Of a stretch of DNA of 64,000 nucleotides, positions 32,325 through 43,516 are shown piece by piece (position 1 is the stretch's first letter; each line of letters starts with the position of its first letter). The notes under the pieces are model-generated. The model made no database searches, was not told where the DNA came from, and saw only the letters and a program-made list of their open reading frames with translations. The stretch is from contig JAODTK010004665.1 in assembly GCA_026419785.1 (NCBI GenBank), positions 1-64,000 of the forward strand, written 5' to 3'. A program made the position numbers and the translations under genes. Source of the DNA: Sclerodactyla briareus. Its lineage: Eukaryota; Echinodermata; Holothuroidea; Dendrochirotida; Sclerodactylidae.

Positions 32325-32590
32325 TCAATGCAATTCGGTGCGACATAGCACGGGAAACACATATCTTTTACAAATACTAGTTGTGTTTTTACCTAGTTCT
32401 GAGTATAAGAAATTCCACTGAAATTTTGGCCATTCGCAGACGGCGTGATGCAATTGGGTGCAATATAGCACACATAACAACATCCAATGCGGTCTATCGT
32501 GACATTATGTTGCGCATGATCTAGTAAAATTTTGGCACTTTGTGGTCTTATGCAATCTGGTGCAAATAGCACACTGAAACCAAGCGGGAT
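32325..32590 (+). repeat. three-copy ~110 bp tandem repeat
   Basis: ATGCAATTCGGTGCGACATAGCAC (near 32328) recurs as ATGCAATTGGGTGCAATATAGC (32449) and ATGCAATCTGGTGCAAATAGC (32551). Between the last two copies the phrase (A/G)AAATTTTGGC is also shared. Spacing is about 100-120 bases. Non-coding. Confidence 0.7.
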
Positions 32591-32599
32591 CGCGCTGGA

Positions 32600-33610
32600 A
32601 GACCATACTGGGGGTGGGGTTACGGAGATTATTACATAATCACGTCCGCTTTCCTTTGTCAATTTGCGATAATCCACTTGGTCAAAACTTTTTCTCTTTC
32701 TTCGGAGACCGTATTGCTCCCACCATCCGGGCCTTCTAGTCTTTTTCCCCTTCCCCCTCTGAAATTCGTGACTATCATCCTACTTCTTGAGTTGGTTCCA
32801 ATAAATATTCGAGACGTCCCTTTTTTTTGATGTTTTTATTACAAAGTAGGTCTCGGCCGCCCAATAACGTTACGCCTATCATTCCGGCGACACGTGTATA
32901 GACTACCAGGGCTGTTCCACGGAAATATTTAATAACAACGGGCGCGATTGTGTTGTGGGCCCGTATAGCGTACCCCTTATACTACAGCTTACTTCATGCA
33001 AATACGAGTTATGTTATTATTGTGCGGTCATGATTAACCAACATTATTACATGAGTATTCATTAGGCGGGGCCACATATTTGGCGTGCATCAGGGGCGTA
33101 GCCCAAGGATTTTATCGACAAGGTTTACAAACTTTCCCGCCTGGGGGGTCATAACTTCCCTAAATAGCGCAAAAGTTCGCGAACAATGGTCACCTTCTCG
33201 GTAGCTTGGAATAATATTTTTTCTCAAGGAAACATTCCTCACGTTCTATTTTCGAGAACATAAATCACATTATATCAGACGGCGGTCCCATTCCTGCGAT
33301 CGTTGGCATGTGGGAAAGCTTTCTGTAAAGTTTGTGGTGCTCTAAATGCTGTGAAACCGCAATGATATCATGTCATGCCCCCCCCCCCCCACACACACCC
33401 CAAAAACACCAAACACACTTCTTCGAGAAACTCGCAGTTCAGCCCTCGGCAAGTTATGGAGCGATCTGAGGAGACGGAATTTTCGGAAGGGGCAAGATCA
33501 AAGAGGGAGATCTGTCAAGGGCCCTCCTCATGGGGACCAGGGGCACAAAGAACGCCTCGTGGGGGTCCCTGGGAAATGGCAGTATTATTCAGGGGAAATA
33601 TACAATAAAC
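32600..33610. other. stretch without recognised gene inside the TIR-bounded segment
   Basis: Non-coding, with a T run at 32821-32828 and a C run at 33379-33390 next to a CACACACACC patch. Open frames of about 80-97 codons at 33370-33663 are arginine/glycine-rich and unrecognised. Confidence 0.45.
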
Positions 33611-33624
33611 GAGATCTCACCTTA

Positions 33625-34435
33625 GCCGGCGTTTGCCATGCCGGCACGCGGGCGGGCGGCTAGAATCGCTCATCGTTATTTTTTCAGGGAAGCCGTTTCA
33701 CCTGCACGCGGGCGGGCGTTTCTCGAATTCGGTCTTGTACGATTTTTCCGCCCCCGCGTGTCCGCGTGGGTATTTCGTATAATCGTTCCGGGGATTTCCT
33801 GCAATCTTAACCGGCTTGTAGCCCGATAATAGAGAGTTAGGGACACTTTATGTCCAAAAGTTCCAAAAACAACATTCATAACTGTTCATTCATCAACCTA
33901 AGGAGAGATTTTATACAGATTGTCCTCTATTTTTAAAAATGGCCAGACCCTATTTGAACACATATTGGCATGTTACACCATTGCTTATGGTCAGTATTTG
34001 CTAATTAAATCTCCAAAACCTGTCAAAACCTTGTGAAGTTTTAATAGTGGAGTGGGGGGGGGTGGGGGTCCGTTATCGTTGACTTTAGAACATGGTTTAC
34101 AGAAATGCACACCGGTGTTTAGGTTTAAACCCTAGTATGCTCCGGTGTTTGATAAATATAATATTAATAATACGTATTAAGAGTAATTAATATCATAATA
34201 ATATACTACTAATATCTACTAATACTAAGAATACTACTGAGAATAATAACAACAACAATAATAATAACAAAATACTAAGTCGGCTACAATCGTTTCTTAT
34301 AATACGCATATACACAAACCACAAGTGAGGAGAAGATGTGGGACTCGAGAAAACCGCGCCCTCCGCCCCGCGTGCATGGAACGAGTCTTCAAAAACGCCG
34401 CCCGCCCGCCCTCGTGCATGGAACGCGGTTAAGAA
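33625..34435. repeat. pair of GC-rich inverted repeats with AAT-rich spacer
   Basis: The left element (33625-33720) contains two copies of CACGCGGGCGGGCG about 58 bases apart. The right part (34355-34435) contains the reverse complement type CCGCCCGCCCGCCCTCGTGC together with GTGCATGGAACG words. The spacer holds a degenerate ATA/AAT microsatellite at 34155-34270. A minus-strand donor-like GTGAGATC at 33612-33619 is probably chance. Confidence 0.5.
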
Positions 34436-34439
34436 TACT

Positions 34440-36264
34440 AATTAATTTCTCCAATGTGTCTCAACCCAACTTCGGTTTTTAATCATCCTCTACCTCTAGT
34501 CCCTCTCAAAACTAGGAGGGGGAGACCGAAAGGAACGACCTGAAAGTTCGGAGGTCTCATCCCCCTCACCCTCATTTACCCCTGTAGTGCGGCCACTGGG
34601 CACGGTCTTTTCTGTTTGGCTTAGTAGGTCGTGTCAAATCCGTCCATGGTCACGTTTCCTATTCCGAAGAAAAAATTGCAATATTTTAGTCCTACATGCA
34701 CTGTGTTGAAAGCGATTATCTCGGCAATAATGTGATCCAAGACGGATACGCCCAATCACTCGAATCGATCTTTCACATCCCGTCATCTAATTCGGACACT
34801 ACAATGGCCCAACGGCGGCTATTCGCTACTCATTGAACAAAAGTTGCTCTCTCCCTCTCTCGAGGGTGGAGGGCTGCGCGCGTGACTTGCCTGAAAAGAG
34901 CGATATGGGCAGAATGGTAATAGGTTCGGCCGATTTCCCACTGGGGGCAACCACCTGGGGGCAAGCTTTGGTCGTGGGGGGGGGGGGGTTGCCTCGTAGA
35001 TCACCCCACCCGTAACTACGCCACGGGGGTGCATAATTGTATGTGCATTCGAAATGTCCCCCTGCTGGATCGCCCACTGTTGGGCGAACGTTGCCCCTTG
35101 TCTTCTAATGATGAAGTTTAGTTACGACGCTGGAGCCATGTTGTTATATACAGATGCGTATGGTACCAACCCATTACCCCCCCCCCCCGCCCCGAATCCC
35201 GATCTTTGCCCACAATTGTCATTTTGGAGTGAAACTTGTGCTAGCGAATCTTTATTATTTTTACTATGCAATGGTATTTGTCAAGTCGAAGGTTTGAACA
35301 AATTGGGCACCGAAGGCTACGAGATCGAAGATATATATTGCTAGAATAGTACTATCATTAGATATCATAGTGAACTCAGTGGAGTTTCCTGTTCCATCAG
35401 TTACATCAGTTCCTACTGACGCAGGGTATGTAGTATAAAGGTAATAATTTTTTTGCAAAGAATTTCCAATCCCTCCCAATCCCCCACCACCCTCCTGTAT
35501 CGTGGGGCATATCAGCTTACTATGTTATGGAAGGGCCCATTGCCTCTCGCCACCTGGCCACACATCTCTTTAACTTGCTACAGCGCTCTAGTTGACAAGT
35601 TCGAGCCACGTACCGAATCTCGACCCCCTACCCCGTTCCTTCTTCAACCAAACGGTGACCCATGCCCTACATTGATGATTCAGTCCCCCAAAAGTTGGGA
35701 GCTGTTTTATTTAGCCTGTACTGGCAAGATACGGGGGGGAATGGAAAATGAGTGCAATGAATAGAATGTAAATTAATGGATACTAGGGTGGATGTCCTTG
35801 AGCCAGGGCCTTGGTGATGTGCTTTTTGAGCCATATTCCCCAATGGAATCCTGGATTCCTGGATCTGCGACAGATTGCCAGTGATTGGCAGTGCCTCCTT
35901 TAAGCCCACTGATCCCCAACTGAAAGTCTGCGAACGTCACTGATCGAAAGGTTTCCAACACCTCTCACCCCCCCACCCGCCGGCTTCACTCCACAGCTGT
36001 TCATCCACAGTACGCCCCTGGGCTCTGTTGTACATACAATCTGGCATTTTGATAATCGCCTATACTCACAGGTTTGATTTTCAGGCTACTATAAGTCGGC
36101 TATAGAACAACAACATCACCAGTACCTACTTCTCATTAGCAAGTTACTGTGGCCTAAACATTAGGCCTAGATCACAATGCATCATCTATAACACACAGCG
36201 ACTTGATACTGTTTTTCCTTCATGTTTGTGTGAACTTTCCCGCCAAAATCCCCAGGGGATCACG
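34440..36264. other. stretch without recognised gene inside the TIR-bounded segment
   Basis: It holds G or C runs at about 34977-34988 and 35178-35187. A minus-strand open frame at 35264-35479 reads TDVTDGTGNSTEFTMISNDS then TILAIYIF. It looks somewhat protein-like, but I cannot assign it or find borders. Confidence 0.4.
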
Positions 36265-36459
36265 TCAGTGATTGTACATATCTGTCAGTAGCTCCCAATA
36301 TTTGGGCGCATCCGTGAATAAAAACGTCAGTGCGAAAATCGAAATCCCAGCCATGTCGACGTACGGAACATTGATTTTGAATTCTTGCACGAGCCCAGTT
36401 TCGCGATAATATTTGCAGAGGCCGTTGCTAGGCTTTGCTACTGCTAGGGTTGTTATCAC
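36265..36459 (-). CDS. small open frame with one membrane segment, unassigned
   Basis: A 64-codon frame starts at ATG 36457-36459 and ends at TGA 36265-36267. It contains a plausible hydrophobic helix (MAGISIFALTFLF, residues about 36-48) followed by TDAPKYWELLTDMYNH. Composition is more protein-like than most frames here, with no repeats or homopolymers. I do not recognise a family. It may be a first exon read past its donor, a gene of the surrounding TIR-bounded segment, or chance. It lies within 31527-37058. Confidence 0.3.
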   Translation of the reverse strand: MITTLAVAKPSNGLCKYYRETGLVQEFKINVPYVDMAGISIFALTFLFTDAPKYWELLTDMYNH

Positions 36460-37154
36460 TTCGGTACTCTATAACGTTGAGAACACGCTTCATAGTGTCA
36501 GTCTATGTACATAGGCCTAACGGCACAATCACTATTCGATATCAAAATCAAATGCTACAGATAGATCAACACTACAAACGAGAATGTCACCCTCAAACTG
36601 TAGAGAGGCCTAATGTTACGTCCCACTGTACAAACACCACATTGTAAATATAACACTAATGTATAGGCAAGTACTTAGGCTAGTGTGAGTACGAAGCTCT
36701 GTCCGATTCCAGTCACATCAATCTACCATTTTGAGTGATAAATGCTTCTCAGGGCGCATTGAATTATCTACCTTGTTGTATTCGTAATTAATCAGCATCA
36801 GCACGCTCGTTAACATGATAGTTATTCCCAATTTACTTACCGCCATCGTGAATAACGATAACACGAAACTCCGGCCAAGAGGTCAGACTGGCTGATAACG
36901 ATTCGGGGTCGGCCGATTAAGTCTGACAGTCCAGACTCGGATCGGATCGTCCGATTGGAAAAAGAAGAGTGGGCACACTGGCTGATTTTTCAACGATTTT
37001 TCATTTCTAGTCGGCCGACTCATGAATCGGCCTTCGAATCTGTCCAGTGTGACCCGGCTTAAACCACTTGGACGCGCAATATTCAGCTATGAACGCGCAG
37101 TGCTCCAGTGCGTTTCATGCCCACTTATGTTAAGGCTAGAATTTCATTGTTGCG

Positions 37155-37425
37155 TATGCGGGTCCCGTCACGACTGGGACTGCTACGCGGCAAGATTTTC
37201 TAGAATAGTTGACCCCCATGCCTCACCGGTGACAACGGGGAAAAAGTCGAAACACCACCAGAATACTACACGGTGCATCTCTACGTAGGGATTTCATCAG
37301 AGCTACGAGTGAAGCCCGAATGGGACTGATTACGTCAAGATTTTTCTAGACTAGTGGACACCACATGCTTCATCGTGGCACGGGGAATAGTCGGAAACAC
37401 CCCATAACATTACATGGACTCTCAT
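37155..37425 (+). repeat. two-copy ~164 bp tandem repeat
   Basis: TGGGACTG(C/A)TACG(C)GGCAAGATTTTCTAGA begins near 37157 and again near 37321. Matching continues through TAGT(T/G)GAC...CATGC(C/T)TCA, CGGGGAA.AGTCG.AAACAC and TACACGG/TACATGG. Copies differ by substitutions and small indels. Confidence 0.75.
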
Positions 37426-37429
37426 TTTC

Positions 37430-38590
37430 CCTAATACACCAGAGAGAATATCAGGAGCACAAGACAGGTTGGTACACTACCCTGTCCGAGATGTCTCCAC
37501 GAAGCATCCTACACCCAAAAGCGACATCCTAGCGGAAGTGATGTAGGCTACAATGAAGCCCCTACCGAATTGTCCCGCATCTGTTTCGATAGACACAGGG
37601 GAGCCGAGAGCTGTGTTGTACTGCGTTTTTGAAGAATTTAGTCGCACTTTTATGACAAAGGTAGAAAACCTCAGGCATACAGTTAGCTACGTGGGACTGC
37701 ATGACTGGCCGTAGCGGTCAAACGTCTTGACCATGGTAGCGCTGCGAGCATGTTTTTTTCAAAATTTGTGTCCCCAACCGACATAGATGTATATTTTAAG
37801 GCTTGGGTAGTGGTACTCATCCTATCACTATGAAATCAGTGTGTGTAAAGTGTACCAATTTCTTTTAGATGCGCGCCAATACAGTGGCACTCGGCTAGGT
37901 ATTCATCAATCAACATATGGCAGTACAGCATGAACCCAATACAGCATAGCTGACTTGATTGGTCATCTGTTTTCCGCCAAGTTCGATTTCTGGTGAAGTT
38001 GTAAGGCCCAACTGCGGTACGTGGATCGGCCCATCCTTAGTATCGGAATTCAGGCAAAAACATCCACCGTCCCGCAACAGGGCAATATTCTCGGTGGGTG
38101 CGCTAGTCCCTATAGACGGTCACGAACTAAAAGGTAATAACCAGCTGCTAAACTTCCAATGAACTTCAGATGACCGATGGGACTGCGTGGCAAAGATGTG
38201 TGTCTCATGAAAAAGGTCAACGGCAGGCCTGTGCCCCTTTCTTAATGTCAGTTGGGCACTCAGTATCTCAGGGACTGTTTTTTTTTAACCTTCAGGCTGT
38301 TTGTTTAATACTTTAGCCGGTTCATTCTCCCCCTACTTTACCCAAACGGGGTCGCGGCATAGTATTATTGGGATTTTAGGACCACCGGGGGTTCAAATAC
38401 TCGGGAGACGAATTTCAAGGTCGACGCTCAGCTCAGAGACATGGGTAAATTTGGGTATGCCTGGTCGACGGTGACCTGTTTTCTCGTCGGAGTCACGCAG
38501 GTAGGTACGTTCGTGATCTGTTACAAGTGGTTTTGTGACTGTTGAGCTATACAACACAATGACAATTGGAATACATAACATAATTAGCTG
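37430..38590. other. intergenic stretch, no gene recognised
   Basis: No exon or RNA gene is recognisable. A TGGGACTGC word from the tandem repeat above recurs at about 37693 and 38178, suggesting older scattered copies of that repeat. Confidence 0.45.
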
Positions 38591-38597
38591 TTTTGGT

Positions 38598-38730
38598 CAA
38601 CTGTGACGTCATGATGCGTTATTGCGCATGAGATCTCCCCAATTTCTTTCTCTGCATACTTAACCAAACTATATGGGTGTCCGTCGCACTGCAAAGGGGT
38701 TTGGACCTATGAATAGTTGTCCTTCCCCAC
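38598..38730 (+). repeat. dispersed repeat family B, copy 1
   Basis: The order GTGACGTCATGATGCGTTAT, CCCCAATTTCTTTCTCTGCATA, then CAAAGGGGTTTGGACCTAT matches 50563-50690 on the same strand, with about 70-80 percent identity by eye. Non-coding. Confidence 0.65.
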
Positions 38731-39890
38731 ATTATAACCTCTATTTATCCATGCCTGATGTTGACCTTTGAACAAACTGATCACCCCGCCAGGTGCGCAT
38801 CGTCGTGTGTTAAACGTTGGTTGCACCCCTGCCCGATATGGGCCTTCCCTTGCTGTGTACTAGACTTTTCACATTCTGAGGTGCGCCCGCAGTAACCTGC
38901 AGGTATCACAACCATAACAACGTCTTGTCCATTCGTCAGGGGGGCTCCCCCGCAGCGGGCCCTCCTTATCAGACAAGTTTGCTTCCATATTGGAATGCCC
39001 AATCACGGAACAGATAACATACACACCCCCAGACAAGCTGGACAAGACGGATTATATTCATAGAGCGTGGTTGTCACTCAAAAAGTGCTATTTTTTTTTT
39101 ATTGCAACCAGATCAGGTAACATTCACGTCAAACGTAAGGGATAACATTAATAATCGTCTTAACACAAGACTAGGTGCGCAGCTGTTGTCAGTCTGTCAC
39201 GCATACAAAATTATTGTGTATTATTCATTATTCATTTATTCAGTATTCATTTTCCTTTCGCTCAGTTTTGGCAGTTGGGAGCATGTTGACCACTTGTGGA
39301 AAAATGGAATACTAATTTTGAAAGCCCACATTGGATAAATTCATTAATATCAGATCAGCAAGTTCATTTACCCCCTGTGCACTATTTTGACCCTGTTTGA
39401 GGTAAACCCCCTTGGAACAGTCCCAACGAGCCCTGGGGAGCCATGCATGCTATAATGCCCCACCCAGTAATGAGACTTTCATGTCCGTATAAATAACGCT
39501 TTTGTTCCTGCGGCCGCGCGCAGTCACTGCGCGAGGGGGCATTATTTTCTTTTTATGGGCCATTTAAAAAGGGCGCTAGACTGCTGCCTAAAAGTTGCCA
39601 GTCCTTCCTGATACACCTTACCCTGAGAACGTCTGTTCGCACCTGCGTTCGTGGTGGAGCCATCTGTATCCACTCGGAAATAAATATGAATTACCAACGA
39701 AGATGTTACAGGTGATGCAAACACACATTAGCGACCAGCGATCGCTAAAAATTGCTACTATTTCAAAACGGTTAATTCATATTCCGTTTATAATATTGTC
39801 ACTCCAAGTCAGGTGGCATTGACATTGGAGATACCAAAAACCCAGGACGATTCCTTTGCCGCGCCACTTCAAACGGCTGAGGGACGCTTC
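38731..39890. other. intergenic stretch, no gene recognised
   Basis: Open frames of 60-78 codons only. A GCGGCCGCGCGCAGTCACTGCGCG patch at about 39510-39535 is a short GC-rich imperfect palindrome. Nothing else identified. Confidence 0.45.
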
Positions 39891-39934
39891 TTGTAATATT
39901 TAGACTGGACGGTAAATTTGCGTAAACAGAGCTT

Positions 39935-40425
39935 AGGTGACCTTCAACTGACCTCAAAACGATAAGGATCTTCTACTCGAAGTGGCAACCTTTCGAGCCA
40001 AGTATGAGCTCACTCATCATTCGTTACACAGCTTCTTATGCCCCACGAGGATTTACTTTTTAGACTTGGTATTGCTGTTCACCCAGTGTTTGTTCTGGGA
40101 CCTCTGCATCTCTGTTGACTTCCGGTGACCTTGAACCTCGCACAAAACAATGGGATCCGCTATTCAACATGGCACCCTAAGTGCAGTATGAGCCCTCTCC
40201 ACCATCCGGTTGCACCGTTACCATGCTCACATTGTTTCTAGACGTGGACTATGGGTGGACCTTGGACCTGACCCCGAACCAGTAGGAATCCTCTCCTCCA
40301 AATGGCGACCCCTCGTGCCAAGTATGAACTCTGCATTATTCCGTTGCACAGTCATTCTGCTCATGAGCTTTCAGCCAGACCTGACACCAAAACATAGGGT
40401 TCTTCCTCCTCTGTAACTGGTATAC
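39935..40425 (+). repeat. degenerate tandem repeat with TGACCTTGAACCT and CCAAGTATGAGC words
   Basis: Three to four units share the order GTGACCTT(C/G)AAC, CTCAAAACGATAAGGATC or CAAAACAATGGGATCC, AAGTGGC(A)ACC, GTGCCAAGTATGAGCTC and CCGTTGCACAG. Landmarks lie near 39998, 40180 and 40318. The open frame at 40210-40416 is a by-product. Confidence 0.7.
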
Positions 40426-40574
40426 ATGGTCTGATTGAACTCGATGGATGCTTGCTCTCTTCAGATATCGTTCCTATAAGAAGCGTCAAATGCAAAACCA
40501 CGCACATACACACATATAAGAAGCATGTCTGCATGGACGGTCACTGTTTATGCCTTCGGTAAATGAATAAGCAA

Positions 40575-42060
40575 TGAAAACACTTTCTTGGGTCACTATT
40601 AAAAGGCAATAATGATTTCTGCCAGGTGTCAACGATGTTAATATAAAGTGGTTCCAGTCAGATTAATTCACCTTCTTATCCCTTGTGACTACTATTGACA
40701 TAATTAGTTCGGGCAGTTAACACTGACCAATGTAATTTTTGCCGCAACTCTATCGGGAAGATTGAACATTTACTTTTTCACTGTCCGTTAGTTATTCTCT
40801 ATGGAGTATATTGTAGGATAGTTTGGCCGATGCGAATATCGCGACCTGAAGGATAGAGGTGAGAGTGTTCGGCTGTTTAAACGGCAAGCTAATGATGATT
40901 AATGATCATTTTAGTGAGATATTGTATTCTCAAGTGCCAAGCTCGTGGAAACTGCATCCTTTTTGCGGATTAAGAGAATCGTCGAAAGAATATTTTGGCT
41001 TGCAGAAATATTTATAGATCTAACTGAATGAGAACTGGGCGCCATGAGTAAACATGTATCGAATAATCGATTCTTTCGCTATACTTGATAGTATTAACAT
41101 TTCGTGAACGCTAATTTGTGGTGGCCCACACTTGCAAGTTCCGTTGTATGGTATTCTTGCCTTTACCAAAAAAAGGATAATGTCCCTTCACTTGATCGAA
41201 CAAGTATTGACTTGCCTCATGATATTATTGGAGCGAAATTGGACCGATGCGCGCCTCCGAAAAATAATCTCTTTCATTGGTTAACGCTAACCCCTTGAAT
41301 CCTGAATTAATCTTCACCTCTGACAAAGAACACAATCACTTCTGTACAGTATACCAGCAACCAATCAGGAAACCCCTTATAGGAGCTGTGCCATGACTGG
41401 GAAACTAGTTGGTTTTGTTTTTCTCTCGTGCTGTATAATCAGGGGAATTAACTGCATATCTGACGTTATCCAAACGTACTGTCGTTCACTATTAGAAGGC
41501 GATGGTGATTTCTGCCACGGAAAGTGTAATGCCCTTTCACTCGATCGAGCAATGACAGCCTATGGACATTGAGCAAACATAGGGCCGATGCGCACCTGAG
41601 AAGAACTTAGACCTCCGGGACCATCGGATCAGCGGACAGGACAGTCACTTGTCCCAGGTGTGTCATACAAATGACAGACCCACTGCCATTATATGACTTA
41701 CAACTTCCCCCCCCCCCCCAAAAAAAAAATAATAATTATGGAATCTGACGTCCCAATGATTGAAATTGAGTGTCCTTGTGGCACGTATACCGTGCTAATG
41801 ACGCACCAACACTTTTCCCGTGATGAACAATTGGTGAAAAGTGACGTTTCTCCGAGTCATCATTAATTCGTGAATGGTTAAGAAATGGTGGGTCATACAT
41901 TGACACTGAATAACGCTAACCCTAATTCCTGAGCACAATTATTCCTACATACCCCGAGCAACCAACCAGGAACCCCATGTGGGGGGGTGGGGGTGCCTGA
42001 AAACAATTTCTTGTGACGGAAAAGTGGAATCAGTGGAATTGGAATTAATGTGCGAAAATG
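40575..42060 (+). repeat. diverged direct duplications around a LINE fragment
   Basis: GTCACTATTAAAAGGCAATAATGATTTCTGCCA (40592) recurs as GTTCACTATTAGAAGGCGATGGTGATTTCTGCCA (41483). A TTCACTTGATCGAACAA...GGACCGATGCGC block at 41188-41250 recurs at 41538-41600. An AACGCTAACCC...CAACCAATCAGGAAACCCC block at 41284-41375 recurs at 41912-41975. The spacing differs, so these are nested rather than simple tandem copies. A C run followed by A residues lies at 41707-41727. Confidence 0.55.
40690..41010 (+). mobile_element. L1-type LINE remnant: C-terminal zinc knuckle region
   Basis: A plus-strand frame reads QCNFCRNSIGKIEHLLFHCP (40728-40787), the CxxC...HLxxxCP knuckle at the C terminus of many LINE polymerases. 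After frameshifts it continues as LLRYCILKCQARGNCILFAD and KEYFGLQKYL, which fits the (L)xxKYxIYxCRxxxxxLxFxxF...EKxI region of L1-like ORF2. Upstream polymerase domains are not visible. Confidence 0.65.
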
Positions 42061-42350
42061 TTTCATCGTGACGGTATTGCAGCAAACGATGCCGTCGTAT
42101 TCCGCAAGTTGTTACCAGATGTCAGTGCTTTAGTTAAATTACCCCTTAACAATACTGAAAAATACGAATTACCTAGCAATGACTTTTTATTAATTGAACA
42201 CTTGCTGGATAAAGGACCCTACCTATACGAGGTCCGGCAAGGGTGCAGAGGGCAGACCATATACCACACCAATTGTCAGCTGCGAAACCCTCAACGGGTA
42301 CACAGAACAATTGAGACAACGAATCTTGCGTTACTTAAGTACGTAAGGGA
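42058..42350 (+). other. open frame of about 97 codons before a poly-G run, unassigned
   Basis: The frame from ATG 42058 reads MFHRDGIAANDAVVFRKLLP and later HLLDKGPYLYEVRQG, then runs into a 17-base G run. Composition is reasonable for protein, but I see no domain. The DKGPYLYEV phrase hints at the C-terminal part of an LTR-element integrase (KGPYxV), which I cannot support further. Downstream it overlaps a SINE. Confidence 0.25.
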
Positions 42351-42351
42351 A

Positions 42352-42368
42352 GGGGGGGGGGGGGGGGG
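42352..42368 (+). repeat. poly-G tract, 17 bases
   Basis: A pure G run at the 3' edge of a minus-strand SINE; possibly an expanded SINE tail. Confidence 0.95.
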
Positions 42369-42545
42369 TGGTAGCACGCCGATAGCAGCTCCTGCAAACT
42401 GTCCACCCCCACATTTTTCCGTTCCGGGAATGAGCGCCAACGAGAAGGTCCATTTTCAAGTCTTGGTATGACTCGACCGGGGATCGAACCCCCGGTGGAA
42501 AACTGACGCTCCATGACAACTGTCGGTTATGCGGTGTGTGGTACA
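42365..42545 (-). mobile_element. tRNA-derived SINE, second type
   Basis: The minus strand reads a degenerate A box (CAGTTGTCATGGAGCGTCAG, close to CAGTTGGTAGAGCGTCAG), then ACCGGGGGTTCGATCCCCGG (B box with full T-stem), then TCGAGTCATACCAAGACTTG and GGACCTTCTCGTTGGCGCTC. The TCATACCAAAGACTT...TTGGCGCTCA series is, from memory, the start of a SINE family common in marine invertebrates. The acceptor stem does not pair, so it is not a tRNA gene. Confidence 0.75.
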
Positions 42546-42549
42546 CATG

Positions 42550-43510
42550 TACAGACAATATCGTTACTTGGCGCATTCTTATTGACGTATGGTCGGTCCG
42601 AAGGAACGTATTCCACAACCCTGGTCTTAATATGCAATTGATGACTTCAAATTAGGCAAAAGTTGGTCAATGGGTAACTGTTGTGCACACAGACCGTTTG
42701 AGTATTCCTATGTAGGCCACACCTTATTCATTCCTCGATGAGACATGCAGAGAGAATTTGTGTAGCCATGCTTGTATGTGTGTCTTAGTATCAAAGTGAT
42801 ACTTTTCGTGAGCACAATATCTGTTTAAGCATCGAGTATGTTCAAAGGGGAGGAAACACAACAACAAATTGTCTCGTCATGAAAATAATCTGAAACAGAA
42901 TGAATGTTTATTCGCCAATACTCAATAAAGTGTTTTCTTCGCTGCGCTTGTTACAACAATAGCGGATAATTTGCCAGCGGGTTATATTGCGTCCTTGAAC
43001 TATCTAACGTACCCAATTCCATTGTCATGTCCCTAATGTTGAACAGGTCAATCAATGTGAGCGATATATTGAGGAATTCTCGTAATAATTGGCCCAGTCA
43101 AGACACAGCCACCCCCAACCGCAAAATGTCCCCTGGGAGACTCGTCAAAGTATAGACCCATATTGTAACACGTCTTTGTGCGATGACCATCGTTGCGAGA
43201 GGGATTTAGCCTGAAACAGGTGATACCGCACAAGGTGGGCCCGGTGTAAATCAAAGTCGTTTTGCGTAGCCACTCCTACGAAGGTTATAGACTGACATAC
43301 ATGACGCCAGTTCCCCCGTAAGATCGCGTGACACCAACTATGAAGAGGTATGCTCGCAGAGCGTGACACTCGTTTTGTTTGTCACTTTTATCTATCACTT
43401 TTTTCAGACTTCCCATGACTTCTTTCCTGATAAGCATTGTTTCCACTAAGTTGCAGGAGCCAAGCAAGATGGGAGCGGAGGAGAGAGAGAGAATAGTAGA
43501 GCGGTATCAG
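42550..43510. other. intergenic stretch, no gene recognised
   Basis: Short open frames only (60-74 codons, mostly minus strand at 43048-43467), with no domain or splice support. Confidence 0.45.
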
Positions 43511-43516
43511 TCAGTG

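Larger units (their letters stand above)
31527..37058. mobile_element. segment bounded by terminal inverted repeats and TTAA
   Basis: The left end GCCGTGGTCACACTTCCCGA (from 31527) and the reverse complement of the right end GCCGGGTCACACTGG (to 37058) match at 13 of 14 leading positions. Each is flanked on the outside by TTAA (31523-31526 and 37059-37062). Both ends carry further subterminal copies of a GTGG(T/G)CACACTGGC(T/C)GATT word and TCGGCCGA palindromes. TTAA duplications are typical of piggyBac-type elements, but I see no transposase in the 5.5 kb between. It may be a non-autonomous element, or two smaller elements (the right one about 36880-37058) in opposite orientation. Confidence 0.5.

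Noticed and set aside
33612-33660. A short first exon (ATG GCA AAC ... donor) on the minus strand
   Set aside because: The frame stops before the donor and the sequence is part of a GC-rich inverted repeat with a partner at 34355-34435.
35264-35479. The missing first exon of the ammonium transporter
   Set aside because: The frame (STEFTMISNDSTILAIYIF) lacks the helix-M-Q pattern that should lead into GFAFxEAG, and it lies inside the separate TIR-bounded segment.
42467-42530. A tRNA gene (complete T-stem with TTCGATC loop)
   Set aside because: There is no matching 5' acceptor strand, and the flanking sequence is that of a SINE body.
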